This document shows, in pieces, positions 47,164 to 56,498 of a stretch of 64,000 bases of DNA (position 1 is its first letter; each line of letters opens with the position of its first letter). The position numbers and the translations under genes were made by a program. Origin of the DNA: Streptomyces sp. CB01201 (GTDB lineage: Bacteria; Actinomycetota; Actinomycetes; Streptomycetales; Streptomycetaceae); NCBI RefSeq assembly GCF_002803085.1, contig NZ_NNBJ01000019.1, positions 99,927 to 163,926 of the forward strand, read 5' to 3'. Below the pieces are notes generated by a model. The model did no database searches, was not told the DNA's origin, and saw only the letters and a program-made list of their open reading frames with translations.

Positions 47164-48735
47164 ATGTCCTTCCCTCTCCTGACCGCCACGGCCGCCCTTC
47201 CGGCGCTCGGCGCGATCGCCACCGCGGCCGTCCCGGCCGCACGGCGGACCGCCGCCAAGTGGCTGGCCCTGCTGGTCTCGGTGGGCACCCTGGTGCTCGC
47301 CGCGATCCAGCTCGTACGGTTCGAACCGGGCGGCGCGCGCTACCAGTTGACCGAGTCGCACGCCTGGATCAAGGACTTCGGCGTCCGCTACGAGCTGGGC
47401 GTGGACGGCATCGGCGTTGCCCTCATCGGGCTCACCGCGCTGCTCATCCCGTTCATCATCGCGGCCGGCTGGCACGACGCCGACCCCCTGGAGACCAACA
47501 GCAGCCGCTGGCGGCCCACCCAGGGCTTCTTCGCCCTGATCCTCGCCGTCGAGGCGATGGTGGTGCTCTCCTTCGAGGCCACCGACGTCTTCCTCTTCTA
47601 CATCCTGTTCGAAGCCATGCTCATCCCGATGTACTTCCTCATCGGCGGCTTCGGCGACCGGGCACACGCTCAGGGCGACGAGGCGGCGGCGACCCAACGC
47701 TCGTACGCGGCCGTCAAGTTCCTGCTCTACAACCTGGTCGGCGGGCTCATCATGCTGGCCGCCGTCATCGGTCTGTACGTGGTGGCGGGCTCGTTCTCGC
47801 TGAACGAGATCGCCGCGGCCCGCGCGAGCGGCTCGCTCCACATGGCGACCAACACCGAGCGCCTGCTGTTCCTCGGCTTCTTCTTCGCCTTCGCGGTGAA
47901 GGCCCCGCTGTGGCCGCTGCACACCTGGCTGCCCAACGCGATGGGCGAGGCCACGGCGCCGGTCGCGGTGCTGATCACCGCGGTCGTCGACAAGGTCGGC
48001 ACCTTCGCGATGCTGCGCTTCTGCCTCCAGCTCTTCCCCGAGGCCAGCAAGTGGGCGACGCCCGTGATCGTGGTGCTCGCCGTGATCAGCATCATCTACG
48101 GGGCACTGCTCGCGGTCGGCCAGCGCGACATCAAGCGCCTGGTGGCGTACGCGTCGATCTCGCACTTCGGCTTCATCATCATGGGCATCTTCGCGATGAC
48201 GAGCCAGGGCCAGTCCGGCGCCACGCTGTACATGGTCAACCACGGGATCTCGACGGCCGCCCTGATGCTGGTGGCCGGCTTCCTGATCTCGCGCCGCGGC
48301 TCCCGGCTCATCTCGGACTACGGCGGCGTCCAGAAGGTCGCCCCGGTGCTCGCCGGCACGTTCCTGATCGGCGGCCTGGCCACCCTGTCACTGCCGGGCC
48401 TCGCTCCCTTCGTGAGTGAATTCCTGGTCCTGGTCGGCACGTTCAGCCGCTACCCGGCGGCAGGCATCGTCGCCACCCTCGGCATCGTCCTGGCCGCGCT
48501 CTACGTCCTCGTCCTCTACCAGCGGACGATGACCGGGCCGGTCAAGGCCGAGATCCAGGGCATGCCCGACCTCAAGGTCCGCGAGCTGCTCGTGGTCGCC
48601 CCGCTGATCGGCCTGCTGATCTTCCTCGGGGTCTACCCGAAGCCGCTGACCGACATCGTGAACCCGTCGGTCCGCCAGACCATGTCGGACGTACAGAAGA
48701 AGGACCCCAACCCGGTGGTGGAGGCGGCCAAGTGA
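47164..48735 (+). CDS. nuoM: NADH-quinone oxidoreductase subunit M
   Basis: The 523-residue antiporter-like membrane subunit has 14 hydrophobic segments. LFYILFEAMLIPMYFLIG carries the key glutamate, and PLWPLHTWLPNAMGEATAPVAVLITAVVDKVG and GQRDIKRLVAYASISHFGFI are typical. ATG start, 4 nt after nuoL. Its stop overlaps nuoN (GTGA). Confidence 0.94.
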   Translation: MSFPLLTATAALPALGAIATAAVPAARRTAAKWLALLVSVGTLVLAAIQLVRFEPGGARYQLTESHAWIKDFGVRYELGVDGIGVALIGLTALLIPFIIAAGWHDADPLETNSSRWRPTQGFFALILAVEAMVVLSFEATDVFLFYILFEAMLIPMYFLIGGFGDRAHAQGDEAAATQRSYAAVKFLLYNLVGGLIMLAAVIGLYVVAGSFSLNEIAAARASGSLHMATNTERLLFLGFFFAFAVKAPLWPLHTWLPNAMGEATAPVAVLITAVVDKVGTFAMLRFCLQLFPEASKWATPVIVVLAVISIIYGALLAVGQRDIKRLVAYASISHFGFIIMGIFAMTSQGQSGATLYMVNHGISTAALMLVAGFLISRRGSRLISDYGGVQKVAPVLAGTFLIGGLATLSLPGLAPFVSEFLVLVGTFSRYPAAGIVATLGIVLAALYVLVLYQRTMTGPVKAEIQGMPDLKVRELLVVAPLIGLLIFLGVYPKPLTDIVNPSVRQTMSDVQKKDPNPVVEAAK

Positions 48736-50384
48736 GCTCATCAGCTGTCCACAGCCTGTGGACCACGGCGGCCGAGGGAAAGCTGGGCAAGATCCCCGCG
48801 CCGCACATCGAGTACGCCCAGCTCGCACCCACGCTGATCGTGCTCGGCGCGGCGCTGATCGGCGTCCTCGTCGAGGCCTTCGTCCCGCGCCGCAGCCGCT
48901 ACTACGTCCAGGTGTTCCTGACGGTGGTCGCGCTCGCCGCCGCCTTCGCGGCGGTGGTCGGCCTCGCGGCCGGCGGCTACGGCACCACCAAGGCGCACAT
49001 CGCGGCGATGGGCGCGATCGCCGTCGACGGCCCCGCGCTCTTCCTCCAGGGCACCATTCTGCTGGCCTCCGTGGTGGCGGTCTTCACCTTCGCCGAGCGC
49101 CGCCTGGACCCGGAGGCGCACGGCAGCAGGGTGGACTCCTTCGCCGCGCAGGCGGCCTCGGTGCCGGGCAGCGACAGCGAGCAGGCCGCGGTCAAGGCCG
49201 GGTTCACCACCACCGAGGTCTTCCCGCTCGCCCTGTTCGCGGTCTCCGGCATGCTGGTCTTCCCGGCGGCGAACGACCTCCTGACCCTGTTCGTGGCCCT
49301 GGAGGTCTTCTCGCTCCCGCTCTACCTGCTGTGCGCCCTCGCCCGCCGCAAGCGGCTCATGTCGCAGGAGGCGGCGGTCAAGTACTTCCTGCTCGGCGCG
49401 TTCTCCTCGGCCTTCCTGCTCTTCGGCATCGCGCTCCTCTACGGCTACGCGGGCTCCGTCTCGTACGCCACGATCGCGGATGTCGTCAGCGGCTCGGTCC
49501 AGAACGTGGACCCGGCGCTCGCCGGAACCATGGGCAACGACGCGCTGCTGCTCATCGGCGGCGCGATGATCCTGATGGGCCTGCTGTTCAAGGTCGGCGC
49601 GGTGCCGTTCCACATGTGGACGCCGGACGTCTACCAGGGCGCGCCCACCCCGGTCACGGGCTTCATGGCGGCGGCCACCAAGGTCGCGGCCTTCGGCGCG
49701 CTGCTCCGCCTCCTGTACGTGGTGCTGCCCGGCATGAGCTGGGACTGGCGCCCGGTCATGTGGGGCGTCGCGATCATCACGATGCTGGGCGGCGCGGTCG
49801 TCGCGATCACCCAGACCGACATCAAGCGGCTGCTCGCGTACTCCTCGATCGCGCACGCCGGGTTCATCCTGGCCGGTGTCATCGCCACCAACGCCGACGG
49901 CATCTCGTCCGTGCTGTTCTACCTGGGCGCGTACTCGTTCGTGACGATCGGCGCGTTCGCCGTCGTCACGCTGGTGCGGGACGCGGGCGGCGAGGCGACG
50001 CACCTCTCCAAGTGGGCGGGCCTGGGCCGTCGTTCGCCCCTGGTGGCGGCGGTCTTCGCGGTCTTCCTGCTCGCCTTCGCCGGCATCCCGCTGACGTCCG
50101 GCTTCTCCGGGAAGTTCGCGGTGTTCAAGGCGGCGGCGGAAGGGGGTGCCGGGGCGCTGGTCGTGGTCGGTGTGATCTCCTCCGCTGTCGCGGCGTTCTT
50201 CTACATCCGGGTGATCGTCCTGATGTTCTTCAGCGAGCCGAAGGCGGACGGGCCGACGGTGGCGGTGCCGTCGGCGCTGACGACGGCGGCGATCGGGGTG
50301 GGGGTGGCGGTGACGCTCGTACTGGGTGTCGCCCCGCAGTACTTCCTGGACCTGGCGCACAACGCGAGCGTGTTCGTTCGGTAG
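48732..50384 (+). CDS. nuoN: NADH-quinone oxidoreductase subunit N
   Basis: The 550-residue antiporter-like membrane subunit, last of the operon, starts at GTG 48732. Conserved: LEVFSLPLYLLCALARR, KVGAVPFHMWTPDVYQGAPTPVTGFMAAATKVA and TDIKRLLAYSSIAHAGFI. Its N-terminal codons contain two facing DnaA-box-like words (CTGTCCACAGCCTGTGGACC). Ends just before the terminator at 50396. Confidence 0.93.
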   Translation: MSSSAVHSLWTTAAEGKLGKIPAPHIEYAQLAPTLIVLGAALIGVLVEAFVPRRSRYYVQVFLTVVALAAAFAAVVGLAAGGYGTTKAHIAAMGAIAVDGPALFLQGTILLASVVAVFTFAERRLDPEAHGSRVDSFAAQAASVPGSDSEQAAVKAGFTTTEVFPLALFAVSGMLVFPAANDLLTLFVALEVFSLPLYLLCALARRKRLMSQEAAVKYFLLGAFSSAFLLFGIALLYGYAGSVSYATIADVVSGSVQNVDPALAGTMGNDALLLIGGAMILMGLLFKVGAVPFHMWTPDVYQGAPTPVTGFMAAATKVAAFGALLRLLYVVLPGMSWDWRPVMWGVAIITMLGGAVVAITQTDIKRLLAYSSIAHAGFILAGVIATNADGISSVLFYLGAYSFVTIGAFAVVTLVRDAGGEATHLSKWAGLGRRSPLVAAVFAVFLLAFAGIPLTSGFSGKFAVFKAAAEGGAGALVVVGVISSAVAAFFYIRVIVLMFFSEPKADGPTVAVPSALTTAAIGVGVAVTLVLGVAPQYFLDLAHNASVFVR

Positions 50385-50395
50385 CGGGGGGTGGT

Positions 50396-50438
50396 GGGGC
50401 CTCGGCGCGGGTGGGTGGCGCCGGGGCCCCTCTGCTTT
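50396..50438 (+). terminator. nuo operon terminator
   Basis: GGGGCCTCGGCGC (50396-50408) pairs with GCGCCGGGGCCCC (50418-50430), one G-T pair, loop of nine, followed by TCTGCTTTT. It lies 12 bases past the nuoN stop. Confidence 0.65.
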
Positions 50439-50462
50439 TCCCCACCCCGCCCGGCCCCGCTG

Positions 50463-51105
50463 AGGCGCTGCGCCCCTCGGCCCCCCGCAGGGGGCTCCGC
50501 CCCCTGCACCCCCCGTCGCGCCTTAAGGGCGCTCGTCCTCAAACTCCCCCAAGGCCTTAAGGGCCAGGGGGGACCCCCATGACGGGCTGAGGATGCCGAT
50601 GCGGGCCAGCACCGAGCCATTCGGGGCCACCTACAGGGGCGCGAGGAACTGCGCGAAAAGCGACCGCGGTCCGCGCACGGAAACGGGTTCAGGGGCGCGG
50701 GGAACTGCGCGAGGAGCGACCGCGGTCCGCAGACGGGAACGGGTTCAGGGGCGCGGGGAACTGCGCGAGGAGCGACCGCGGTCCGCGCACGGGAACGGGG
50801 TTGGGGGCGCGGGGAACTGCGCGAGGAGCGACCGCGGTCCGCGCACGGGAACGGGGTTGGGGGCGCGGGGAACTGCGCGAGAAGCGACCACGGCCCGCAG
50901 ACCGAAACGGGGTTAGGGGCGCGGGGAACTGCGCGACCAGCCCCGCACGGTCCGCAGCTGAACCGGGGCCCCGGGGCGCAGCCCCCGGAAGCCCCACCCA
51001 CCCCCATTCCCCCCGGAGGCCACGCGGCGGAGCCGCAAATGTCACAGCGGGAAGGGGAGCGGAGGGGCCAAACCCCGGGTCTGGGGCGGAGCCCCGGTGC
51101 ACCCG
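50463..51105. repeat. Left arm of the inverted repeat around recQ
   Basis: This arm is an imperfect inverted copy of 53119-53624. In order it holds a GGGGGCTCCGCCCCC palindrome, the GTTTGAGGACGAGCGCC module (as its complement, GGCGCTCGTCCTCAAAC), a 40-base insertion not in the right arm, the CATTCGGGGCCACCTACAG block, six 56-bp units, and a CGCGGCGGAGCCGCAAATGT block next to recQ. Confidence 0.8.
50637..50965. repeat. Tandem array of 56-bp units, six copies
   Basis: The word GAACTGCGCG begins at 50646, 50702, 50758, 50814, 50870 and 50926, an exact 56-base period. Each unit contains GCGCGGGGAACTGCGCGA and GCGACCGCGGTCCG. There are no unique spacers, so it is not a CRISPR array. The last unit diverges after the conserved word. 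Confidence 0.9.
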
Positions 51106-51221
51106 GGGCCGGTCGGGAAGAGCGGGGGTTGTGGATAACTTCGTGGGGTGTCGGCCGGGACGGCTACCGTTGCTTGCGTGAATGGTGAGGCAGTCGACGG
51201 ACCAGTACGGGGGACAGAGCG

Positions 51222-53078
51222 ATGAGCGCAACCGGCGGAACGCAGACGACGGACGCCGAGACGGAGGCCCTGGCAACACTGCACCGGGTCTTCGGGTACG
51301 AGGCGTTCCGCGGCGCCCAGGGCGAGGTCATCGACCACGTCGTGGCGGGCGGCGACGCCGTCGTGCTCATGCCCACCGGCGGCGGAAAGTCCCTCTGCTA
51401 CCAGATCCCCGCCCTGGTCAGGCCCGGCACGGGCGTCGTCGTCTCCCCCCTCATCGCCCTGATGCAGGACCAGGTGGACGCGCTGCGCGCGCTCGGCGTG
51501 CGGGCCGGGTTCATCAACTCCACGCAGGACTTCGACGAGCGCCGCACGGTCGAGGCAGAGCTGCTCGCGGGCGAGCTCGACCTGCTCTACCTCGCCCCCG
51601 AGCGGCTCCGCGTCGAGGCCACCCTCGATCTGCTCTCCCGAGCCAAGATCTCCGTCTTCGCGATCGACGAGGCGCACTGTGTCGCCCAGTGGGGCCACGA
51701 CTTCCGGCCCGACTACCTGGCCCTGTCCCTGCTCGGCGAGCGCTGGCCGGATGTTCCCCGCATCGCGCTCACCGCCACCGCCACGGATGCCACGCACCGC
51801 GAGATCACCCAGCGCCTCGGCATGCCGAACGCCCGTCATTTCGTGGCGAGCTTCGACCGGCCGAACATCCAGTACCGGATCGTGCCCAAGAGCGACCCGA
51901 AGAAGCAGCTCCTCGGCTTCCTCAAGGAGGAGCACGACGGGGACGCGGGCATCGTCTACTGCCTCTCGCGGGCCTCCGTGGACAAGACCGCGCAGTACCT
52001 GAGCGACAACGGCGTGCGGGCCGTCCCCTACCACGCGGGCCTCGACGCGGGGACGCGCGCGGTCAACCAGTCCCGCTTCCTGCGGGAGGACGGGCTCGTG
52101 GTGGTGGCGACGATCGCGTTCGGCATGGGCATCGACAAGCCGGACGTACGGTTCGTGGCCCACCTCGACCTGCCCAAGTCGGTCGAGGGCTACTACCAGG
52201 AGACCGGCCGCGCCGGCCGGGACGGGCTCGCCTCGACGGCGTGGATGGCGTACGGCCTCCAAGACGTCGTCCAGCAGCGGAAGTTGATTCAGGGCAGCGA
52301 GGGTGACGAGGCGTTCCGGCGCCGGGCGGCCGCGCATCTGGACGCGATGCTGGCGCTCTGCGAGACCGCCTCGTGCCGGCGGGCCCAGCTGCTCGGCTAC
52401 TTCGGCCAGGAGTCCGAGGCCGAGAACTGCGGCAACTGCGACACGTGTCTGACGCCGCCGCAGACGTGGGACGGCACGGTGGCCGCGCAGAAGGTGCTGT
52501 CCACCGTCGTACGCCTCCAGCGTGAGCGGGGCCAGAAGTTCGGGGCGGGCCAGATCATCGACATCCTGCTCGGGCGCAGGACCGCGAAGATCATCCAGTT
52601 CGACCACGACCAGCTGTCCGTGTTCGGCATCGGCGAGGAGCTGTCCGAGGCCCAATGGCGTGGTGTGGCGCGTCAGTTGCTCGCGATGGGGCTGCTCGCG
52701 GTGGAGGGCGAGTACGGGACGCTGGTCCTGACCGAGGCGAGCGGCGAGATCCTGGCCGGCCGACGGGAGGTCCGGATGCGGACGGAGCCCGAGAAGCCGG
52801 TGCGGGCGGCGCGCGGCCCCGCGAAGAAGTCCGCCGTGGCGGCCGACCTGCCGCCGGAGGTGCTTCCGGTCTTCGAGGCGCTGCGGGCGTGGCGCGGGGC
52901 GCAGGCGAAGGAGGCGGGGGTTCCGGCGTACGTCATCTTCCATGACGCGACGCTTCGGGAGATTGCGGCGGTTCGGCCGGGGTCCTTGGGGGAGCTTGGC
53001 ACGATTGGGGGGGTGGGGGAGAAGAAGCTCGCGACGTGGGGTGAGGGGGTGTTGTCGGTTCTCAACTCCCTTGAGTAG
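51222..53078 (+). CDS. recQ: ATP-dependent DNA helicase RecQ
   Basis: The 618-residue superfamily-2 helicase starts at ATG 51222. Walker A lysine K56 in MPTGGGKSLCYQ; DEAH box in FAIDEAHCVAQWGHDF; motif VI in ETGRAGRDG; the zinc cysteines of the RecQ-C-terminal domain (ETASCRRAQLLG, ENCGNCDTC); and a C-terminal HRDC domain (about residues 540-618, VLPVFEALRAWRGAQAKEAG...). It acts 3' to 5' in recombination and replication repair. A single DnaA-box-like TGTGGATAA lies at 51130-51138. The gene is the loop of the flanking inverted repeat. Confidence 0.94.
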   Translation: MSATGGTQTTDAETEALATLHRVFGYEAFRGAQGEVIDHVVAGGDAVVLMPTGGGKSLCYQIPALVRPGTGVVVSPLIALMQDQVDALRALGVRAGFINSTQDFDERRTVEAELLAGELDLLYLAPERLRVEATLDLLSRAKISVFAIDEAHCVAQWGHDFRPDYLALSLLGERWPDVPRIALTATATDATHREITQRLGMPNARHFVASFDRPNIQYRIVPKSDPKKQLLGFLKEEHDGDAGIVYCLSRASVDKTAQYLSDNGVRAVPYHAGLDAGTRAVNQSRFLREDGLVVVATIAFGMGIDKPDVRFVAHLDLPKSVEGYYQETGRAGRDGLASTAWMAYGLQDVVQQRKLIQGSEGDEAFRRRAAAHLDAMLALCETASCRRAQLLGYFGQESEAENCGNCDTCLTPPQTWDGTVAAQKVLSTVVRLQRERGQKFGAGQIIDILLGRRTAKIIQFDHDQLSVFGIGEELSEAQWRGVARQLLAMGLLAVEGEYGTLVLTEASGEILAGRREVRMRTEPEKPVRAARGPAKKSAVAADLPPEVLPVFEALRAWRGAQAKEAGVPAYVIFHDATLREIAAVRPGSLGELGTIGGVGEKKLATWGEGVLSVLNSLE

Positions 53079-53771
53079 GTGTTGCGTTGCTCGCCGAGGC
53101 GGAGGCAGGGTGCGGGCCTGGGGTGCGCTGGGGCTCCGCCCCAGGCCCCGGGGTTCGGCTCCTCCCCGTCCCTTCCCGCTGTGACATTTGCGGCTCCGCC
53201 GCGTGGCCTCCGGGGGGGGGATGGGGGTGGGTGGGGCTTCCGGGGGCTGCGCCCCGGGGCCCCGGTTCAGCTGCGGACCGTGCGGGGCTGGTCGCGCAGT
53301 TCCCCGCGCCCCTAACCCCGTTTCCGTGCGCGGACCGTGGTCGCTTCTCGCGCAGTTCCCCGCGCCCCCAAGATCCGTTTTCGTCCGCGGACCGTGGGCG
53401 CTTCTCGCGCAGTTCCCCGCGCCCCCAAGATCCGTTTTCGTCCGCGGACCGCGGTCGCTCCTCGCGCAGTTCCTCGCGCCCCTGTAGGTGGCCCCGAATG
53501 GCTCGGTGCTGGCCCGCATCGGCATCCTCAGCCCGTCCGGCGTTTGAGGACGAGCGCCCTTTAGGCGCGACGGGGGTGCAGGGGGCGGAGCCCCTTGCGG
53601 GGGTTCGAGGGGCGCAGCCCCAGGGGCCGGACCCATCGACCCTGCCGCACGGGCGGGTGGGTGGGCGAACCCCCCCCCGGGGTCTGGGGCGGAGCCCCAG
53701 GGGGAGCCGGAACCGACCGATCCCGGGCAACGGGTGGGCAAACCCCCAGGGCTGGGGCGCAGCCAGGGGGC
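53079..53771. other. Gene-free stretch downstream of recQ
   Basis: Nothing but the right inverted-repeat arm and additional GGGGCGGAGCCCC-type palindromes (near 53690 and 53750) is seen. The arm ends about 150 bases before the stop of fahA, which reads toward it. Confidence 0.7.
53119..53624. repeat. Right arm of the inverted repeat around recQ
   Basis: Inverse of 50463-51105. It includes four 56-57 bp units (GCGCAGTTCC begins at 53294, 53350, 53407 and 53464), the CTGTAGGTGGCCCCGAATG block and the GGCGTTTGAGGACGAGCG module. Together the arms could form a stem of several hundred bases with recQ as the loop. Confidence 0.8.
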
Positions 53772-54998
53772 TCAGGTGGACGGGGTGATGCGGCCGCGGA
53801 CCTCGCCGAGGCCGACCGGGATGCCGTGGGGGCCGGGGGCCCAGGCCGCGAGGGCCACCTCGTCGCCGTCCTCCAGGAACGCCCGCTTCCCGCCGGGAAG
53901 TTCCAGCGGCTCCGTACCGTTCCAGGTGAGTTCGAGGAGCGAACCGCGCTCGCCCCGCGCGGGCCCGCTCACGGTGCCGGAACCGTACACGTCCCCCGTA
54001 CGCAGCGACGCCCCGTTCACCGTCATGTGGGCCAGCTGCTGCGCGGCCGTCCAGTACATCGAGGCGAACGGCGGCTCGGCGACCACCGTGCCATTGATCG
54101 CCACCGAGATGCGCAGGTCGAAGCCGCCCGGCACCTCCTCGGTGGAGTCGTCCAGGTAGGGCAGGAGGGGGAAGTCCCGGGCGGGCGGGGAGACCCGGGC
54201 CGCCGTCAGGGCTTCGAGCGGGGTGACCCACGCCGAGACCGAGGTCGCGAAGGACTTGCCGAGGAAGGGGCCGAGCGGCACGTACTCCCAGGCCTGGATG
54301 TCCCGCGCCGACCAGTCGTTGAGCAGGAACAGACCGAAGACGTGGTCCTCGAAGGAGGCCAGGTCCACCGGAGCGCCGAGGGCGGACGGCGTGCCCACGA
54401 CGAAGCCGACCTCGGCCTCGATGTCCAGCTTCACGGACGGGCCGAAGACCGGCGCCGGGTCCGAGGGTGCCTTGCGCTGACCCTGCGGGCGGACGACCTC
54501 GGTTCCCGACACCACGATCGTGCCGGATCGGCCGTGGTAACCGATCGGCAGGTGCTTCCAGTTGGGGGTCAGGGCGTCCCCGTCGGGGCGGAAGATCCGG
54601 CCCACGTTGGTGGCGTGGTGCTCGCTGGCGTAGAAGTCGACGTAGTCGGCGACCTCGTACGGCAGGTGCAGCTCGACGTCGGAGAGCGGGTGGAGCAGCG
54701 GCTCTATCACCGGGCGGTGCGCGGGCACGGTCACCCAGGCGGTGAGCGCCCGGCGCACATCGCGCCAGGCCGTGCGCCCGGCGGCGAGCAGTGGGTTGAG
54801 GCTCGGCTTGGCGAGGAGCGCCGCGTACGGGGAGCCCAGCGCGTGTGCCGCCGCCCCCGCGTCCAGAACGTGGTCGCCGATGCGGACGCCGACCCGGCGG
54901 TCCTCGGGATGGCCCGGCGTGGAGAAGACGCCGTAGGGGAGATTGTGCGGGCCGAAGGGGTCGCCTTCGGCCAGTTCGAGCGGGCTCTGCTCGGACAT
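53772..54998 (-). CDS. fahA: Fumarylacetoacetase
   Basis: The 408-residue product hydrolyses fumarylacetoacetate to fumarate and acetoacetate, the last step of tyrosine breakdown. Seen: VDFYASEHHATNVGRIFRP (metal Asp and catalytic His), LDIEAEVGFVVG (metal Glu residues) and FLLNDWSARDIQAWEYVPLGPF (metal Asp). Length is normal for the family. Upstream genes of the pathway are not in the window. Divergent from the ATP-grasp gene. Confidence 0.92.
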   Translation of the reverse strand: MSEQSPLELAEGDPFGPHNLPYGVFSTPGHPEDRRVGVRIGDHVLDAGAAAHALGSPYAALLAKPSLNPLLAAGRTAWRDVRRALTAWVTVPAHRPVIEPLLHPLSDVELHLPYEVADYVDFYASEHHATNVGRIFRPDGDALTPNWKHLPIGYHGRSGTIVVSGTEVVRPQGQRKAPSDPAPVFGPSVKLDIEAEVGFVVGTPSALGAPVDLASFEDHVFGLFLLNDWSARDIQAWEYVPLGPFLGKSFATSVSAWVTPLEALTAARVSPPARDFPLLPYLDDSTEEVPGGFDLRISVAINGTVVAEPPFASMYWTAAQQLAHMTVNGASLRTGDVYGSGTVSGPARGERGSLLELTWNGTEPLELPGGKRAFLEDGDEVALAAWAPGPHGIPVGLGEVRGRITPST

Positions 54999-55203
54999 CG
55001 GTGCCTGCCTCGCTTTCCACGGGTGTACGTCACACGTTACGTCGGAGGTGCTCGGGGCGGCAGTGCCTAAAGAGTTCGCAATGTCCGGAAATTCCGTCTG
55101 CGGGAACGGGCGTTGCCCCTTAGCGTCTCTGCCGGGACGCGTCCGGCGAGGGGGCCGTGTGTCCTGCGGGGCTGTGGGGGCTCTCTGTCCCGAGGGGGGA
55201 CTG

Positions 55204-56454
55204 GTGGCGGGCAGTAGCGTGCTGTTCAGGGCGGACCGGGACGTACCCGGACTGATCGTGAAGTTCGGGAACTATCCGTTGCATCACGGAGGGGTCGGCG
55301 CGATCCGCAGTCTCGGCAGACTCGGAGTGCCGATGTACGCGATCACCGAGGACCGCTGGACTCCCGCGGCGCACTCCCGCTTCCTCACGGGCGCGTACCC
55401 CTGGCCGACGACCGGCACCGAGGAGCCGGACGTGCTCGTGGACGGGCTGCTCCGGATCGGTCGCCGGATCGGGCGGCCCGCCGTCCTCATACCCACCGAC
55501 GAGGAAGCCGCGGTGCTGATCGCCGAGCACCAGAAGGAACTCGGCGAGAGCTTCCTCTTTCCGCCCGTGGCACCGGAGTTGCCCCGCCGCCTGGCCAGCA
55601 AGCAGGGGCTGCACGAGCTGTGCGTGGAGCACGGGGTGCCGTCCCCGGCCGCCGCTTTCCCCGATACGTACGCCGATGTCGAGGACTTCGCGCGGCACGC
55701 CCGCTTCCCTGTCGTGGCCAAGAACCGGGAGGCGTTCGTACGGCGGCACAGCCCGGCCGTGCCCGGCACCACCCGGATCGAGGACCGGGCGCATCTGCTG
55801 GCGCTCGCCCGCGGCTGGGGCGAGCGGCCCGGGGTGGTCCTCCAGGAGTATCTGCCGCGCGAGCAGGCCGAGGACTGGATCGTGCACGCCTACTTCGACG
55901 AGAACTCCACCCCGCTCGCCCTGTTCACCGGGGTGAAGGTCCGCTCCTGGCCGCCGCACGCGGGGATGACGGCCAACGCGTATGTCGTCGACAACCCCGA
56001 ACTGACCGCGCTGGCCGAGCAGTTCGTGAAGCGGATCGGTTTCAGCGGCATCGTCGACCTCGATCTGCGCTTCGACCGGCGCGACGGGCGCTACAAGCTC
56101 CTCGACTTCAACCCCCGGATGGGCGCGCAGTTCCGCCTGTTCGAGAACGAGGCGGGCGTCGATGTCGTCCGCGCCCAGCACCTCCACCTCACCGGCCGCC
56201 GCGTCCCGGAGGGTGAACAGCGGGCCGGGCGCCGCTATGTGGTGGAGAACATCGACCTGCCCGCGCTGCTCGCGTACCGGCGCAGCGGCTACACCACCCC
56301 GCACGCGCCGGCCCGACCGTCCGGCACCGAGTTCGCGTGGGCCGCGGGGGACGACCTCGGTCCCTTCTTCACGATGGCGGCGCGGTTCGTACGTCCCGGG
56401 GCGCGGCATCTGTACCGGCTCTGGCGGAGCTCCCGCCGTGCGGTGACGAAGTGA
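55204..56454 (+). CDS. ATP-grasp domain protein
   Basis: The product is about 416 residues from GTG 55204, with GGGGGG close upstream; GTG 55219 is also possible. The N-terminal part (FGNYPLHHGGVGAIRSLGRLGVPMYAIT) is the pre-ATP-grasp fold; the core has VVAKNREAFVRRH, VVLQEYLPREQAEDWIVHAYF and the metal-binding VDLDLRFDRRDGRYKLLDFNPRMGAQF. Such enzymes join a carboxylate to an amine or thiol through an acylphosphate. It is followed after 44 nt by a flavoprotein gene, probably one operon. Substrate unknown. Confidence 0.8.
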   Translation: MAGSSVLFRADRDVPGLIVKFGNYPLHHGGVGAIRSLGRLGVPMYAITEDRWTPAAHSRFLTGAYPWPTTGTEEPDVLVDGLLRIGRRIGRPAVLIPTDEEAAVLIAEHQKELGESFLFPPVAPELPRRLASKQGLHELCVEHGVPSPAAAFPDTYADVEDFARHARFPVVAKNREAFVRRHSPAVPGTTRIEDRAHLLALARGWGERPGVVLQEYLPREQAEDWIVHAYFDENSTPLALFTGVKVRSWPPHAGMTANAYVVDNPELTALAEQFVKRIGFSGIVDLDLRFDRRDGRYKLLDFNPRMGAQFRLFENEAGVDVVRAQHLHLTGRRVPEGEQRAGRRYVVENIDLPALLAYRRSGYTTPHAPARPSGTEFAWAAGDDLGPFFTMAARFVRPGARHLYRLWRSSRRAVTK

Positions 56455-56498
56455 CCCGGCGCCGAGCCGTATTCCGAGAATCCGAGAAGGGGATGCGA

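Noticed and set aside
48750..48775. Replication-origin signal from facing DnaA-like boxes at the start of nuoN
   Set aside because: Only one pair, inside a coding region, and no cluster of boxes; the single TGTGGATAA before recQ is likewise isolated.
50637..50965. CRISPR array
   Set aside because: The period is a constant 56 bases and the whole unit repeats; there are no unique spacers and no cas genes.
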